Assembly (NCBI GenBank): GCA_030741355.1
Contig: JASLVM010000012.1
Coordinates: 1 to 43,132, forward strand
DNA: 43,132 nucleotides
Reading direction: 5' to 3'
Origin: Candidatus Poseidonia sp.
Lineage (GTDB): Archaea; Thermoplasmatota; Poseidoniia; Poseidoniales; Poseidoniaceae
In this document: one piece after another, positions 15,381 through 24,079 of the stretch
How the letters are laid out: each line of letters begins with the position of its first letter
How positions within the stretch are numbered: the stretch's first letter is position 1
Notes under the pieces: generated by a model
Database searches by the model: none
What the model was told of the DNA's origin: nothing
What the model saw: only the letters and a program-made list of their open reading frames with translations
Program-made: the position numbers and the translations under genes

Positions 15381-18300
15381 ATGCTCGGTCAACAACAAGC
15401 ATCGTTGCGTACAGGTGCCGTTCTCTTTGCGCTCTTGATGCTCTTCGCCGACATCAGCGGCGGTGTCCTTTCGTCCACCACACCTACCTCTGAAACCAGT
15501 GAATACGAGCCCCCTATTTTGGTAGAGGGTCTTCCCCCATTGATGTGCGGCGAAGAACTGTGCGAACGCCCGACTCGGCATATCGACCGAGGCGACAGGG
15601 CCTCTTCAGAACCAGACCAGTGGTGGCAGGCCTACGGCCCCGACCTCGACTGGAACGGCATGGACGACCGCCTCCAGCGCGTTCTCGCTGGTCAAGAATC
15701 CGTCTCATCGACAGCGATCATGGGCCCCGACGGGCGAAAAACAGTCGCCATCGTGGTTGATTATGCATGGGCGCCCAACAGCGAAGAAATCGCCACGTTG
15801 GTCGAGACCTTGGAGGCCCACGGTTGGGTTGGTGAAGAAGAAGGAGCTTGGTTCCAAGTCATGAACTCCATTGATTCAGTGCTCGTTGACAAGGTGCCGG
15901 TGAGTGCCCTGCTCGACATTTACCATCTCCCCGGTGTGGTCGTTATCGAGATGCAGAACCTCATGGCCCCCACCAACGGTGTGGCGAGCGAAGCAGTTCG
16001 GTCCATGCCTTCCGATGTCTATTCAGCAAGCACCTATTCCCGTGGCTATTACGGTGAAGGCGTGGTCATCGCTGTGCTCGACACCGGTGTTGACAATGAA
16101 CACCGAGCGCTGAACGACTTCGATGACATTGACGATGAGCCCGATAGCGACCCCAACAGTTACAACGACCAAAAGTGGGTCGCAGGGTACGATGCAACAT
16201 CATCGGCTTCCAATCCAGATGGGAGCACCGATCCAGATGATGGAAACGGGCATGGGACCCACGTCGCAGCCACAGCGCTGGGCACGGGGGGCTCGCAACG
16301 CGTCCACACGGGCAGCGGCATGGGGGCCTACTTGGTTGATGTCAAGGTCTTGACCGACACGGGAGGCGGAGGCACAGACCCCGCTGAAAATTCCCAATAC
16401 TCCGCAAACGGCATTCAGTGGGTCATCAATAACAAAGACACGGACTGGGGCAACAACGATTCCAGCCGTGGCATCGACATCGCCTCGATGTCCTTTGGGT
16501 CTCTCGGCACCCCGTTGAATCCCGACGATGAGGGCGACAACGGTTCGGCTGCAGAGGCACGTTTGGTCAACGATGCTCGGGACGCCGGTATTGTTTGCGT
16601 TGTGGCCATGGGCAATGATGGGAGTAAGCGAGTCCCATCGCCAGCTAGCGCAGACGGAGCCATTTCCATCGGGGCCGCCGACGACCGAAACAGTGTCAAT
16701 CGCACGGACGATATCATGGCCTCGTATTCCAATTGGGGGCCTCGATTGGACGACGGTGACGATGACGAGTGGGACGAACTCAAGCCTGATATCTCAGCCT
16801 TCGGCACGGGTATCACGTCGGCCTCAGCAGCAACGGGCCCCTCCTTCCCGGGTCAACCTGAACGCCCGTTGGCCGACAACGACTACGACTCAAAGGACGG
16901 CACCAGCATGGCCACCCCACTCGTTTCAGGAATTGTGGCCTCCTTGCTTCAAGCCGACGACACGCTCTCGCCGGAGGATATTCGCAATATTTTGCGAAAC
17001 TCTTCAGAGGCCCGCGGTTCTGCCTCACAGCCAGATGTCTCAAACCGCTGGAATGAGAAATGGGGCTTCGGTCTGGTTGATGCCTCGTGTGCGCTCGACC
17101 ATGTCCTCGGACGCTCTTGCACCCCGTTGGAGGACAACGGCGGCGTCATCGTAACCCCTCCTCCCGGCGGGGATGGAATCGGTGAAGATGTTTCCATGAG
17201 TGTGCCGGTGAACCAATCGCTCTACCTGGCCGGAAACACACTCTCGGTTGAAGGCACCACCGACACCAGCGAGAACGACTACCTTGAGGTCCAGGTGAAA
17301 TTTGAACAATTTTACGATGACGGCGAAAGCAACGAACTCACCAACTGGCTTGGAGCCGACGGTACCGTAGAGGATTGGTACTTCGACATCACCGTGGATG
17401 ACGATTGGGTTGATGCTGATGAGGCGTACACGCTGATTTACGCCCGTGCCCTCAACGAAGACGGCGAGGCCTCCGTGGTCGATATCCGCGTCGTTTATCT
17501 TGCCCGCATGTCGGTTTCCATCTCAGAGCCACCGCTCGGCACGGCGCTGGTTGGCATGGTTGAATTCTCAGGAACCGCAGAAGGCATTGACCACGACCGA
17601 ATTGAATACAAAATCGACAGCCAGGATTGGCAACTCGGCGATGACCTCAACGAGCAAGAGGAAGGCGTTCAAGACTGGTCCTTTACGTGGGACTCCACCG
17701 CTGTCAACGACGGTTCGCATCGCATCAGTGTGCGAATGGTCAACACTTCGGGCGTGAACAGTGATGTGCAAAAGCGAACTTACGAAGTGGACAACCTTCC
17801 CGCTGCCCCGAACTTTGCCTTTACCGGAACGGTTGGGGTGTACGATGGAGGCCTTCCCGTGAACACGGCCGTCGCGGGGACCGTTCTTGAGGTTCGGTTT
17901 GGTTTGCGAAACATAGGGGATTTGGACGCTAACGAAGTCTATCTGACCTTGGACGGTCCTGGAAGCGATTCCGCAACTTATCCCTCAGAGGGCAAGGTTA
18001 CTTCACTCGAGGAAGGCGAGAGCGTTCAGGTCACCTTGTACTGGTGGGCGACCGAAGCGGGCACGCACGACGTCACGTTATCCCTCGACCCGACCAACCA
18101 ATACGAGGATCCGGACCGCAGCGATAACGACTACACCTTCAGTTTCACCGTCGATGAGCGCCCCGTTGAACCCATGCTTCGTTTCCTCCCGGGTGCCGCC
18201 CGCACGACACCCGATGTGCCGGTTCCCGGAACGCCCTACGACCTCCGTGTCCGAGTTGACAACTTGGGACAAACCGATGCGAGCGGTTTGAGCCTCGGCC

Positions 18301-20267
18301 TTGAACGTTGGATTGATGAGGCTGGCTGGCAACGACTGGATGACCAACCCGTGGCGCTCGTACCCGGTTCGAGTACCACTTCTGGCTATGCCTTTGCTCG
18401 GTTCGCAGACGTTCACGATTCGGTCGGAGCTGTCTCCTACCGCGCAGTGTTGAGCGGCTCGGGTGTTGAAATTGAACACAACACGCTCCGATTCAACATC
18501 ACGGTGGCCAACGTCCAAGCGGGGGCCAAAATCGGTACCTCGCTCTCAACCGGCGAAGTAGCGGTTGATTTCGTTGGTTTGAGCGACGGTGGTCTTCTCT
18601 TCACCACCGTGGACGGTGAACTCCACGCTCGAACCATCACCTCAACGCTGTCGTTGGTTGGCGGGGTGGTGCTTGAAGAAAACTGGGGCGGCGAGTTGGC
18701 CGTTTACCAGCGGGATGATGGCCTTGTTCAAGTCGCCTGGTCTCGACGTTCATTGAGCGTCGAGGGCTACATCCTGACCGACATCGCCATGACATCCATT
18801 TCGGCCGCTGGAAAAACAACCCCCAAACACTACCACATGCCGCCCCTAAAGTTGTCCGAGGGCTCCTATTACGGCTTCACCTTCGATCAGTACGACGGCA
18901 CGATGGTTCTTGCAGGCTATCATCGTGACCTGTCCACCAGTGGCTCCTGGCAAGACATCACTTCGCTCTTCGTGATCTCGTCGACGTCGCCCGACAGAGG
19001 CAATTCATGGACCAGTCCGTTGACCGTTCTCTCCGATATCGATATTCGACCCGGCGACGCTCAACCTCTAGCGGTTGGTCTTGGAGAAGAATACCTCCAT
19101 CTGCTCTATCAAGAGTATCGAGACGATGTCAGCGGCGTTGAACGCGTCGGTTTGATGTACACGCACGGTTCGTACACCACGCCTTCATGGAGTTTCCAAT
19201 ATTCCGTCGGTGACAACGCCAAACATCCCGCCATGGAAGTGCTCGTCGAGGATGAAGAAGACAGGCTCATCGCCGCATGGGTTGAAGGGCAAGGAAAGAT
19301 TTCCAATGTCGTGCTGGCCAACACCAATTCCCTCTGGGCAGGCGATGATATCCAACGCATTCTGACGCCCGGTGTATCCACCCTTGGATTCGCCCAACGT
19401 GATGATGGAATGTACCTCTATCACGACGAGATCAACATCTACGGACCCGTTCATCGAATGGGCTTGGTCTCCGACGAAAGGGGAGCACCTCTTCAGGGGA
19501 TGTCGAACATGCTTGACGACGGCTATTTGTTCGGCATCGGCGTGATGGAAGATGACACCATCATCTGTTCCATCACCCCCGGTGGCTCGCTGAGCTTGAG
19601 TAAGGTGGCCTCGTTGACGGGTTCGAACAATGTTGTTGAATCTCCGGGACTGTTGGAAACCCTCCTCGACTACCTCCCCGGTGATTCAAACGAGGTCAAA
19701 TATCGAATCCTGGCGGGCAGTCTTGGATTACTTGTTCTCTTTTTGGGCGTTGTTGTCGTCATGGTGCGTCGCTCTCACAGCGAAGTGGAGGAATTGCTCG
19801 AAGAAATGGGTGTTGAGGCCGAGGCCGTGGAGGTTATGATCACGCCGGAGCAGGACGAAGGGCCTTTGCTTTCCATTGACGAGGATGGCGAGGAATTGAC
19901 GGTTCAAGAAAGCCAATTGGACGCCGTTTTGGACGATGAGGAAGAATCCCTTGCCGCTGAACTTGAGCGTAAACTCGAGGAAGGTGAAGGCAACGCTCGC
20001 CTTGAACGGCGAATGAAGCGAAAGCAGCAACGCGAGATGGCGGCCGTTTTGCAACAAGGTCTGCCGCCGTTGCCTCTTCCAAATCTCCCCATGCCCAACG
20101 CGCTACCGCCACTTGATGGTGCCGCTCCTCTCCCGGCGCCGGTCTTGCCTCTGCCCGAGTTGAAACGGGAGGCGACCTGTCCGTCATGCCAAGCCAGTTT
20201 CAGCGTGAAGGACTTGATGCTGAAGCGAATCACTTGCCCGGTGTGCGCCGACACCTTTGATCTGTGA
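15381..20267 (+). CDS. Giant membrane-anchored subtilisin-like protease (S8)
   Basis: The 1,628-residue protein starts with a signal peptide (TGAVLFALLMLFADISGGV). A propeptide-like region runs to about 215. The subtilase domain has D234 in AVLDTGVD, H291 in GNGHGTHVAA, the oxyanion Asn in AMGNDG and S509 in DGTSMATPLVSG, so the triad is complete. Then come Ig-like segments, CARDB-like modules (VRFGLRNIGDLDANEVYLTL) and a repeat-rich region of about 450 residues with possible beta-propeller character. A single membrane helix (LGLLVLFLGVVVVMV) lies near residue 1465. The cytosolic tail is acidic, then coiled-coil-like, and ends in a zinc ribbon (CPSC and CPVC). ATG 15381 follows GGTGAGGTG and is preferred over GTG 15318. 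Probably a surface protease for scavenging protein or processing surface proteins. Confidence 0.92.
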   Translation: MLGQQQASLRTGAVLFALLMLFADISGGVLSSTTPTSETSEYEPPILVEGLPPLMCGEELCERPTRHIDRGDRASSEPDQWWQAYGPDLDWNGMDDRLQRVLAGQESVSSTAIMGPDGRKTVAIVVDYAWAPNSEEIATLVETLEAHGWVGEEEGAWFQVMNSIDSVLVDKVPVSALLDIYHLPGVVVIEMQNLMAPTNGVASEAVRSMPSDVYSASTYSRGYYGEGVVIAVLDTGVDNEHRALNDFDDIDDEPDSDPNSYNDQKWVAGYDATSSASNPDGSTDPDDGNGHGTHVAATALGTGGSQRVHTGSGMGAYLVDVKVLTDTGGGGTDPAENSQYSANGIQWVINNKDTDWGNNDSSRGIDIASMSFGSLGTPLNPDDEGDNGSAAEARLVNDARDAGIVCVVAMGNDGSKRVPSPASADGAISIGAADDRNSVNRTDDIMASYSNWGPRLDDGDDDEWDELKPDISAFGTGITSASAATGPSFPGQPERPLADNDYDSKDGTSMATPLVSGIVASLLQADDTLSPEDIRNILRNSSEARGSASQPDVSNRWNEKWGFGLVDASCALDHVLGRSCTPLEDNGGVIVTPPPGGDGIGEDVSMSVPVNQSLYLAGNTLSVEGTTDTSENDYLEVQVKFEQFYDDGESNELTNWLGADGTVEDWYFDITVDDDWVDADEAYTLIYARALNEDGEASVVDIRVVYLARMSVSISEPPLGTALVGMVEFSGTAEGIDHDRIEYKIDSQDWQLGDDLNEQEEGVQDWSFTWDSTAVNDGSHRISVRMVNTSGVNSDVQKRTYEVDNLPAAPNFAFTGTVGVYDGGLPVNTAVAGTVLEVRFGLRNIGDLDANEVYLTLDGPGSDSATYPSEGKVTSLEEGESVQVTLYWWATEAGTHDVTLSLDPTNQYEDPDRSDNDYTFSFTVDERPVEPMLRFLPGAARTTPDVPVPGTPYDLRVRVDNLGQTDASGLSLGLERWIDEAGWQRLDDQPVALVPGSSTTSGYAFARFADVHDSVGAVSYRAVLSGSGVEIEHNTLRFNITVANVQAGAKIGTSLSTGEVAVDFVGLSDGGLLFTTVDGELHARTITSTLSLVGGVVLEENWGGELAVYQRDDGLVQVAWSRRSLSVEGYILTDIAMTSISAAGKTTPKHYHMPPLKLSEGSYYGFTFDQYDGTMVLAGYHRDLSTSGSWQDITSLFVISSTSPDRGNSWTSPLTVLSDIDIRPGDAQPLAVGLGEEYLHLLYQEYRDDVSGVERVGLMYTHGSYTTPSWSFQYSVGDNAKHPAMEVLVEDEEDRLIAAWVEGQGKISNVVLANTNSLWAGDDIQRILTPGVSTLGFAQRDDGMYLYHDEINIYGPVHRMGLVSDERGAPLQGMSNMLDDGYLFGIGVMEDDTIICSITPGGSLSLSKVASLTGSNNVVESPGLLETLLDYLPGDSNEVKYRILAGSLGLLVLFLGVVVVMVRRSHSEVEELLEEMGVEAEAVEVMITPEQDEGPLLSIDEDGEELTVQESQLDAVLDDEEESLAAELERKLEEGEGNARLERRMKRKQQREMAAVLQQGLPPLPLPNLPMPNALPPLDGAAPLPAPVLPLPELKREATCPSCQASFSVKDLMLKRITCPVCADTFDL

Positions 20268-20276
20268 AGTGATTTT

Positions 20277-22100
20277 ATGTGCGGTATCTTTGGCTACATT
20301 GGGCATCAGCAGGCTCTCCCCATTTTGGTGGAAGGGCTTCGAAGGTTGGAATATCGGGGCTACGATTCAACCGGTGTCGCCGTCGATGATGGCTCCAATG
20401 TTCACACCCACAAAACCGTCGGGAAAGTGGCCGACCTGAAAGCCATCCTCCCAGCAAAGGTAAACGGCACGCGAGGCATTGCCCACACGCGTTGGGCCAC
20501 CCATGGAGGCGTTACGCAGGTCAACACCCACCCCCATGTTTCCGCCGACGGTTCCATCCACCTCGTCCATAACGGCATCATCGAAAATTACCAGCATCTT
20601 CGTCGAGGTCTTTCCGCACGCGGGGTGGAATGTGTCAGCGAAACCGATTCAGAAGTGATTGTTCAAATGATGGCCCTCGAATTACAGGGTGGCGCAACTC
20701 CGCTGGAATCCGTCCAAAACACCCTCCAGCACCTTCGTGGCACCTGGGGGCTTTGCATTCTTTTCCGAGACCATGACCAACTGATTTGCGCCCGAAACGG
20801 TTCTCCGCTCATCATCGGTCAAGGCCAAGGCGAGACATTTGTTTCAAGCGACCCTCATCCATTGACGTCCCACACACAGCGTGTGGTCTATCTCGAAGAC
20901 GGTGATTTGGCGGTCATCAATCGGGGGACGTTCACCATCACCACCACCAAAGGAAAGACGGTTGAACCGAACATTACGGTGCTCGAGGACGACTGGGGTG
21001 AAGCAGAACTCGGTGATGCACCCCATTACATGTACAAAGAAATCTACGAACAACCCGATGCCTTGCGTCAATGCATTGCCGGCCGAGTGGACCGTGAGAT
21101 GGGGTCTGGCCGCCTTGGCGGCATGGGGCTTGACCACGCCTCTCTTGTCCAAGCCCCGCATGTTCGTCTGCTGGGGTGCGGCACGGCTGCCTTTGCAGCA
21201 GAAATCGGCCAGATGCTTATCGAAAAGATGGCACGTATTCCCGCGGTCACCCACATCTCGAGTGAATTCCGCAACAACGACCCGGTCATCAATCCCAAGG
21301 CCATCTACCTCGCAGTATCACAATCTGGCGAGACGGCAGACACCATTTCGGCGGTCAAAGAAATCAAGCTCAAAGGCGGACAGGTGTTCGGCGTGGTCAA
21401 CGTCGTTGGCTCCACCATCGCACGTTTGTGTGGACGAGGCGTCTACATTCATTCGGGGCCTGAACAATCCGTTGCCTCGACCAAAGCCTTCACCAATATG
21501 GTGGGTGCCTTGACCATCTTTGCCACGCAACTTGGACGTACCCGACACCTCTCGAAAGCCGACGGCCGGGACTTGATCCAACACCTGCAGCAAGCGCCCC
21601 ACTTGATGGAAACGTACTTCCAAGACACAGGCCCCATCCAGGAAGCGGTTGACCTCTTGTCTGAAGCGGGTTCGGTTCTCTTTTTGGGCCGTGGCCTCTC
21701 TGCTCCTGTGGCCAAAGAAGGCGCTCTCAAATTGATGGAACTGGCTTACATTCCCTGTTTGGCCTATCCTGCTGGAGAGATGAAGCACGGGCCGATCGCC
21801 CTGCTAGAGGAAGGCAGTCCGGTCGTGGTGGTCGCTCCCAATGACCACCTCAAGGAGAAGACCATGTCTGCCCTGCACGAATGCAAAGCCAGGGGTGCAA
21901 AAATCATCCTCATTCACGAAAAAGGCGACCCCATCGGGGCAGAAGGTGATGTGTCCATCGCCGTTCCTGCCATCCATCCATGGTTGACGCCACTGCTCAC
22001 GGTGCTCCCGTTGCAGTTGATGGCTTACGAAACGGCCTTGAAACTTGGACGGGACGTGGACCGCCCTCGAAATCTAGCGAAATCCGTAACGGTTGAATGA
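20277..22100 (+). CDS. glmS: Glutamine-fructose-6-phosphate aminotransferase (isomerizing)
   Basis: GlmS makes glucosamine-6-phosphate from fructose-6-phosphate and glutamine, the first step to UDP-GlcNAc. The N-terminal glutaminase domain begins MCGIFGYIG with Cys2 as nucleophile and has RRLEYRGYDSTGVAV and HTRWATHG. Two SIS domains follow: RLLGCGTAAFAAEIGQ, VSQSGETADTISAV and the ISOCOT-type FLGRGLSAPVAKEGALKLMEL. The C-terminus ends PRNLAKSVTVE, as in canonical GlmS. The length of 607 residues is normal. The ATG lies 9 bases after the subtilase stop, so both are on one transcript. The stop is 2 bases from that of the convergent KaiC-like gene. Confidence 0.95.
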   Translation: MCGIFGYIGHQQALPILVEGLRRLEYRGYDSTGVAVDDGSNVHTHKTVGKVADLKAILPAKVNGTRGIAHTRWATHGGVTQVNTHPHVSADGSIHLVHNGIIENYQHLRRGLSARGVECVSETDSEVIVQMMALELQGGATPLESVQNTLQHLRGTWGLCILFRDHDQLICARNGSPLIIGQGQGETFVSSDPHPLTSHTQRVVYLEDGDLAVINRGTFTITTTKGKTVEPNITVLEDDWGEAELGDAPHYMYKEIYEQPDALRQCIAGRVDREMGSGRLGGMGLDHASLVQAPHVRLLGCGTAAFAAEIGQMLIEKMARIPAVTHISSEFRNNDPVINPKAIYLAVSQSGETADTISAVKEIKLKGGQVFGVVNVVGSTIARLCGRGVYIHSGPEQSVASTKAFTNMVGALTIFATQLGRTRHLSKADGRDLIQHLQQAPHLMETYFQDTGPIQEAVDLLSEAGSVLFLGRGLSAPVAKEGALKLMELAYIPCLAYPAGEMKHGPIALLEEGSPVVVVAPNDHLKEKTMSALHECKARGAKIILIHEKGDPIGAEGDVSIAVPAIHPWLTPLLTVLPLQLMAYETALKLGRDVDRPRNLAKSVTVE

Positions 22101-22102
22101 TT

Positions 22103-22822
22103 TCAAACGATGGTGAATCGCTGCTCGTTTTCTTTCCAGTTGAACGGTTTGTATCCAAGCAGGTGGTTGGTATGGCGCATCTTGACGATGCCGAGTTTAC
22201 GGAAGACATCGTCGCCATGGCGCTCCATCACCAGATGCATGACGCCGTCTGAAAGGTAATCTTCAACACCGTATTCGCCAAACTGTTTGTGGTCTTCACC
22301 GGTCATTTCACAGATGAAGAACGAGGTCAGTTCCAACCGTCGAACCGCTTCAAACAAGCGGAAAATTTCGTCGCGGGGATTCTCCATCTTGGTCAAGGTG
22401 AAGAAGGCACCCAAGGAATCGAACACCAGCAATTCGAAGCCAATGGATTGGCGGTATGAGGTCAACTGCTTGATGAGTTGGCCCATCCAGTCCACTCGGT
22501 TGCTCATGCCTTGTTCGTCCAGTTGGACACGAAGATCAGCGAGGTCGATGATGGCGATTCGGTTGCGCACACGAGGGTCGTCAACGTTCATGCCCATGTT
22601 GGCCATGTGAGAACGTAGAGAATCCTTGCCTTGCTCAAGCGTGACGTAAATTCCACTGGTCTCGCCGTAGAGAACGGCGTTGTAGAGCATCGAAAACGTC
22701 AGGCTGGACTTCATGGCACCGGAGGCACCAGCCACAATGCAAATGTGGCCTTGCGGAATGCCGCCCTGCATTTTCTCATCAAGGCCTTCGATGTGGGTTG
22801 GGATTCGTTCCATCTCGGACAT
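22103..22822 (-). CDS. KaiC-like RecA-superfamily ATPase (single domain)
   Basis: The 239-residue protein has a single KaiC/RadA-type domain. Walker A is GASGAMKSS (residues 32-40), the KaiC-family leader is IPTHIEGLDEKMQGGIPQG, and Walker B is FELLVFDSLGAF. The region FICEMTGEDHKQFGEYGVEDYLSDGVMHL is the usual KaiC-domain C-terminal strand pattern. Archaeal single-domain KaiC-like proteins are widespread and mostly uncharacterised; some act in signalling or in archaellum control (ArlH). No archaellum genes are nearby. It is monocistronic here, divergent from the Maf-like gene and convergent with glmS. ATG 22822 is the natural start. Confidence 0.88.
   Translation of the reverse strand: MSEMERIPTHIEGLDEKMQGGIPQGHICIVAGASGAMKSSLTFSMLYNAVLYGETSGIYVTLEQGKDSLRSHMANMGMNVDDPRVRNRIAIIDLADLRVQLDEQGMSNRVDWMGQLIKQLTSYRQSIGFELLVFDSLGAFFTLTKMENPRDEIFRLFEAVRRLELTSFFICEMTGEDHKQFGEYGVEDYLSDGVMHLVMERHGDDVFRKLGIVKMRHTNHLLGYKPFNWKENEQRFTIV
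22128..22135 (+). terminator. Possible T-rich termination signal for glmS
   Basis: GTTTTCTTT lies about 28-35 bases past the glmS stop, inside the 3' end of the opposite-strand KaiC-like gene. Archaeal termination often needs only a T-rich run on the coding strand. The match is short, so this is tentative. Confidence 0.3.
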
Positions 22823-22919
22823 GGGTGCTCACTCGTTTCTCGGTGGACCTTCCGATTCTTCAATATCACCCACGCATTTGATGGGTAATCTCCAAAGTCC
22901 CCGGGCCGCAGTTTGGTGC

Positions 22920-23486
22920 ATGGACGTGTGGTTGGCCTCCAACTCCGAGCGTCGTTACGCCTTGCTAAGCCCTCTTTTTCCAAGTCTCCGGCATGAAGGT
23001 CTACCGGGGGTTGATGAAACGCCTCCAACGGGAACCGTTGAACACCAAGTGTTGACGATTTGTCAGCGGAAGGCTGAGGCTTTACCACCTACAGAAAGCC
23101 CGCTTGTCATCGTCGCTGACACGATGCTGAGCGACCCGGACGACCATTCGCTGAGCATGGGCAAGCCACGGGACAAAATGCACGCAGCCATCATGCTTCA
23201 TCGCCTCAGCGGGCGACTCCACCAAGTTTGGTCGGCGACCGGTGTTCGCTGGAACGGCACCTGGCATTTCTGGTGTGAGGCTTCTGTCGTCTCCATTCCC
23301 GACCTGACCGATGAACAACTTGACAAATTGCTGTCCTCAGATTCATGGAAAGGAAAGGCGGGAGGTTACGACCTTCACGGTCCCATGGGTGAGCATGCAC
23401 GTTTGGTTGAGGGCGCAGAAAGCACCGTTCTTGGGTTCGCGGGGGAGGCGATGGCCTTCCTTGAGACCCTGGCGTCAACACGGTGA
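22920..23486 (+). CDS. Maf-like nucleoside triphosphate pyrophosphatase
   Basis: Maf proteins hydrolyse non-canonical or standard nucleoside triphosphates to monophosphates. The protein begins MDVWLASNSERRYALL, matching the family's LASxSPRR motif. It has GVDET, the catalytic-region VIVADTMLS, and KPRDKMHAAIMLHRLSG followed by HQVWSATGV. The late motif WKGKAGGYDLHG corresponds to the KAGAYGIQG box. The length of 188 residues is normal. The ORF track starts this frame at 22713 within the opposite-strand KaiC gene; ATG 22920 is where the homology begins. The stop lies 3 bases from the sepF stop on the other strand. The preferred nucleotide cannot be read. Confidence 0.87.
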   Translation: MDVWLASNSERRYALLSPLFPSLRHEGLPGVDETPPTGTVEHQVLTICQRKAEALPPTESPLVIVADTMLSDPDDHSLSMGKPRDKMHAAIMLHRLSGRLHQVWSATGVRWNGTWHFWCEASVVSIPDLTDEQLDKLLSSDSWKGKAGGYDLHGPMGEHARLVEGAESTVLGFAGEAMAFLETLASTR

Positions 23487-23489
23487 TGG

Positions 23490-24068
23490 TCAAAGCAGGG
23501 GTGTTAGGCCCAACTCGTGTTTTTGCATGTCAACCACGACATTTTGTCCGGGAATCATCAACAACTTATCCTCCGAATCCAACGAAAAGACGCTGACTCG
23601 AGCGTGGTCGGCCATGTGCTTGATTTCCCTTCGACACGCCATTTGATGACTTTCCATGTGAACCAGTGAACGCAAATCAACGATCGCCGTATCGCCCTGC
23701 AAGACCCGTTCAAGCATGGCCGTGGTGGGTATCCGTTTCATGACGTCGGGGGCGATGTAGCGAAGTGCCTTGTTGGGGAGTTGAGGTCGGCGTTGCCGCT
23801 CAACACCAAGGTCGTGGAAGGCCTCACCGTCGGGGGTGACTGGACCGTTCCAACCCAACGGCGGCGTTCGCAAGCGACTGAGGTCGGGTTCCTGATCGAC
23901 CGAGAGCGTGGGGGCAGGCGACGGAGATTGGGCGGGCGTTTCCTCGGGTTGCGTCGCCGTCAATGAAACGGGTTGTTGCGCAGCAGCTGCTTGAGGCGGA
24001 GGGGGTGCTGAGTCCGGGGTGTTTCCTTCCGGGTCGGGCAATCCAAAAAAATTCCACAAACTTCCCAT
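23490..24068 (-). CDS. sepF: SepF-like cell division protein
   Basis: Archaeal SepF tethers FtsZ to the membrane. The protein has the expected plan: a short N-terminal amphipathic membrane-binding helix (MGSLWNFFGL), a Pro/Ala/Gln-rich linker of about 90 residues, and a C-terminal domain of about 85 residues. The latter contains DTAIVDLRSLVHMESHQMA and SVFSLDSEDKLLMIPGQNVVV, matching the DUF552/SepF strand-helix pattern, with GDTAIVDL equivalent to the GNIVIVDL motif. At 192 residues it is of normal size. It starts 11 bases after the upstream surface-protein gene with GAGAGG before the ATG, so the two are probably cotranscribed. A role in division rests on the family. Confidence 0.8.
   Translation of the reverse strand: MGSLWNFFGLPDPEGNTPDSAPPPPQAAAAQQPVSLTATQPEETPAQSPSPAPTLSVDQEPDLSRLRTPPLGWNGPVTPDGEAFHDLGVERQRRPQLPNKALRYIAPDVMKRIPTTAMLERVLQGDTAIVDLRSLVHMESHQMACRREIKHMADHARVSVFSLDSEDKLLMIPGQNVVVDMQKHELGLTPLL
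23520..23524 (+). terminator. Possible T-run termination signal for the Maf-like gene
   Basis: A run of five T lies 34-38 bases beyond the Maf-like stop, within the 3' end of sepF on the other strand. A run this short can occur by chance; it is noted because there is no other room for a terminator between the two genes. Confidence 0.25.
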
Positions 24069-24079
24069 GTGCCTCTCTC

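Noticed and set aside
22713-22919. N-terminal extension of the Maf-like ORF
   Set aside because: It runs antisense through the KaiC-like gene start, and the Maf homology begins only at ATG 22920.
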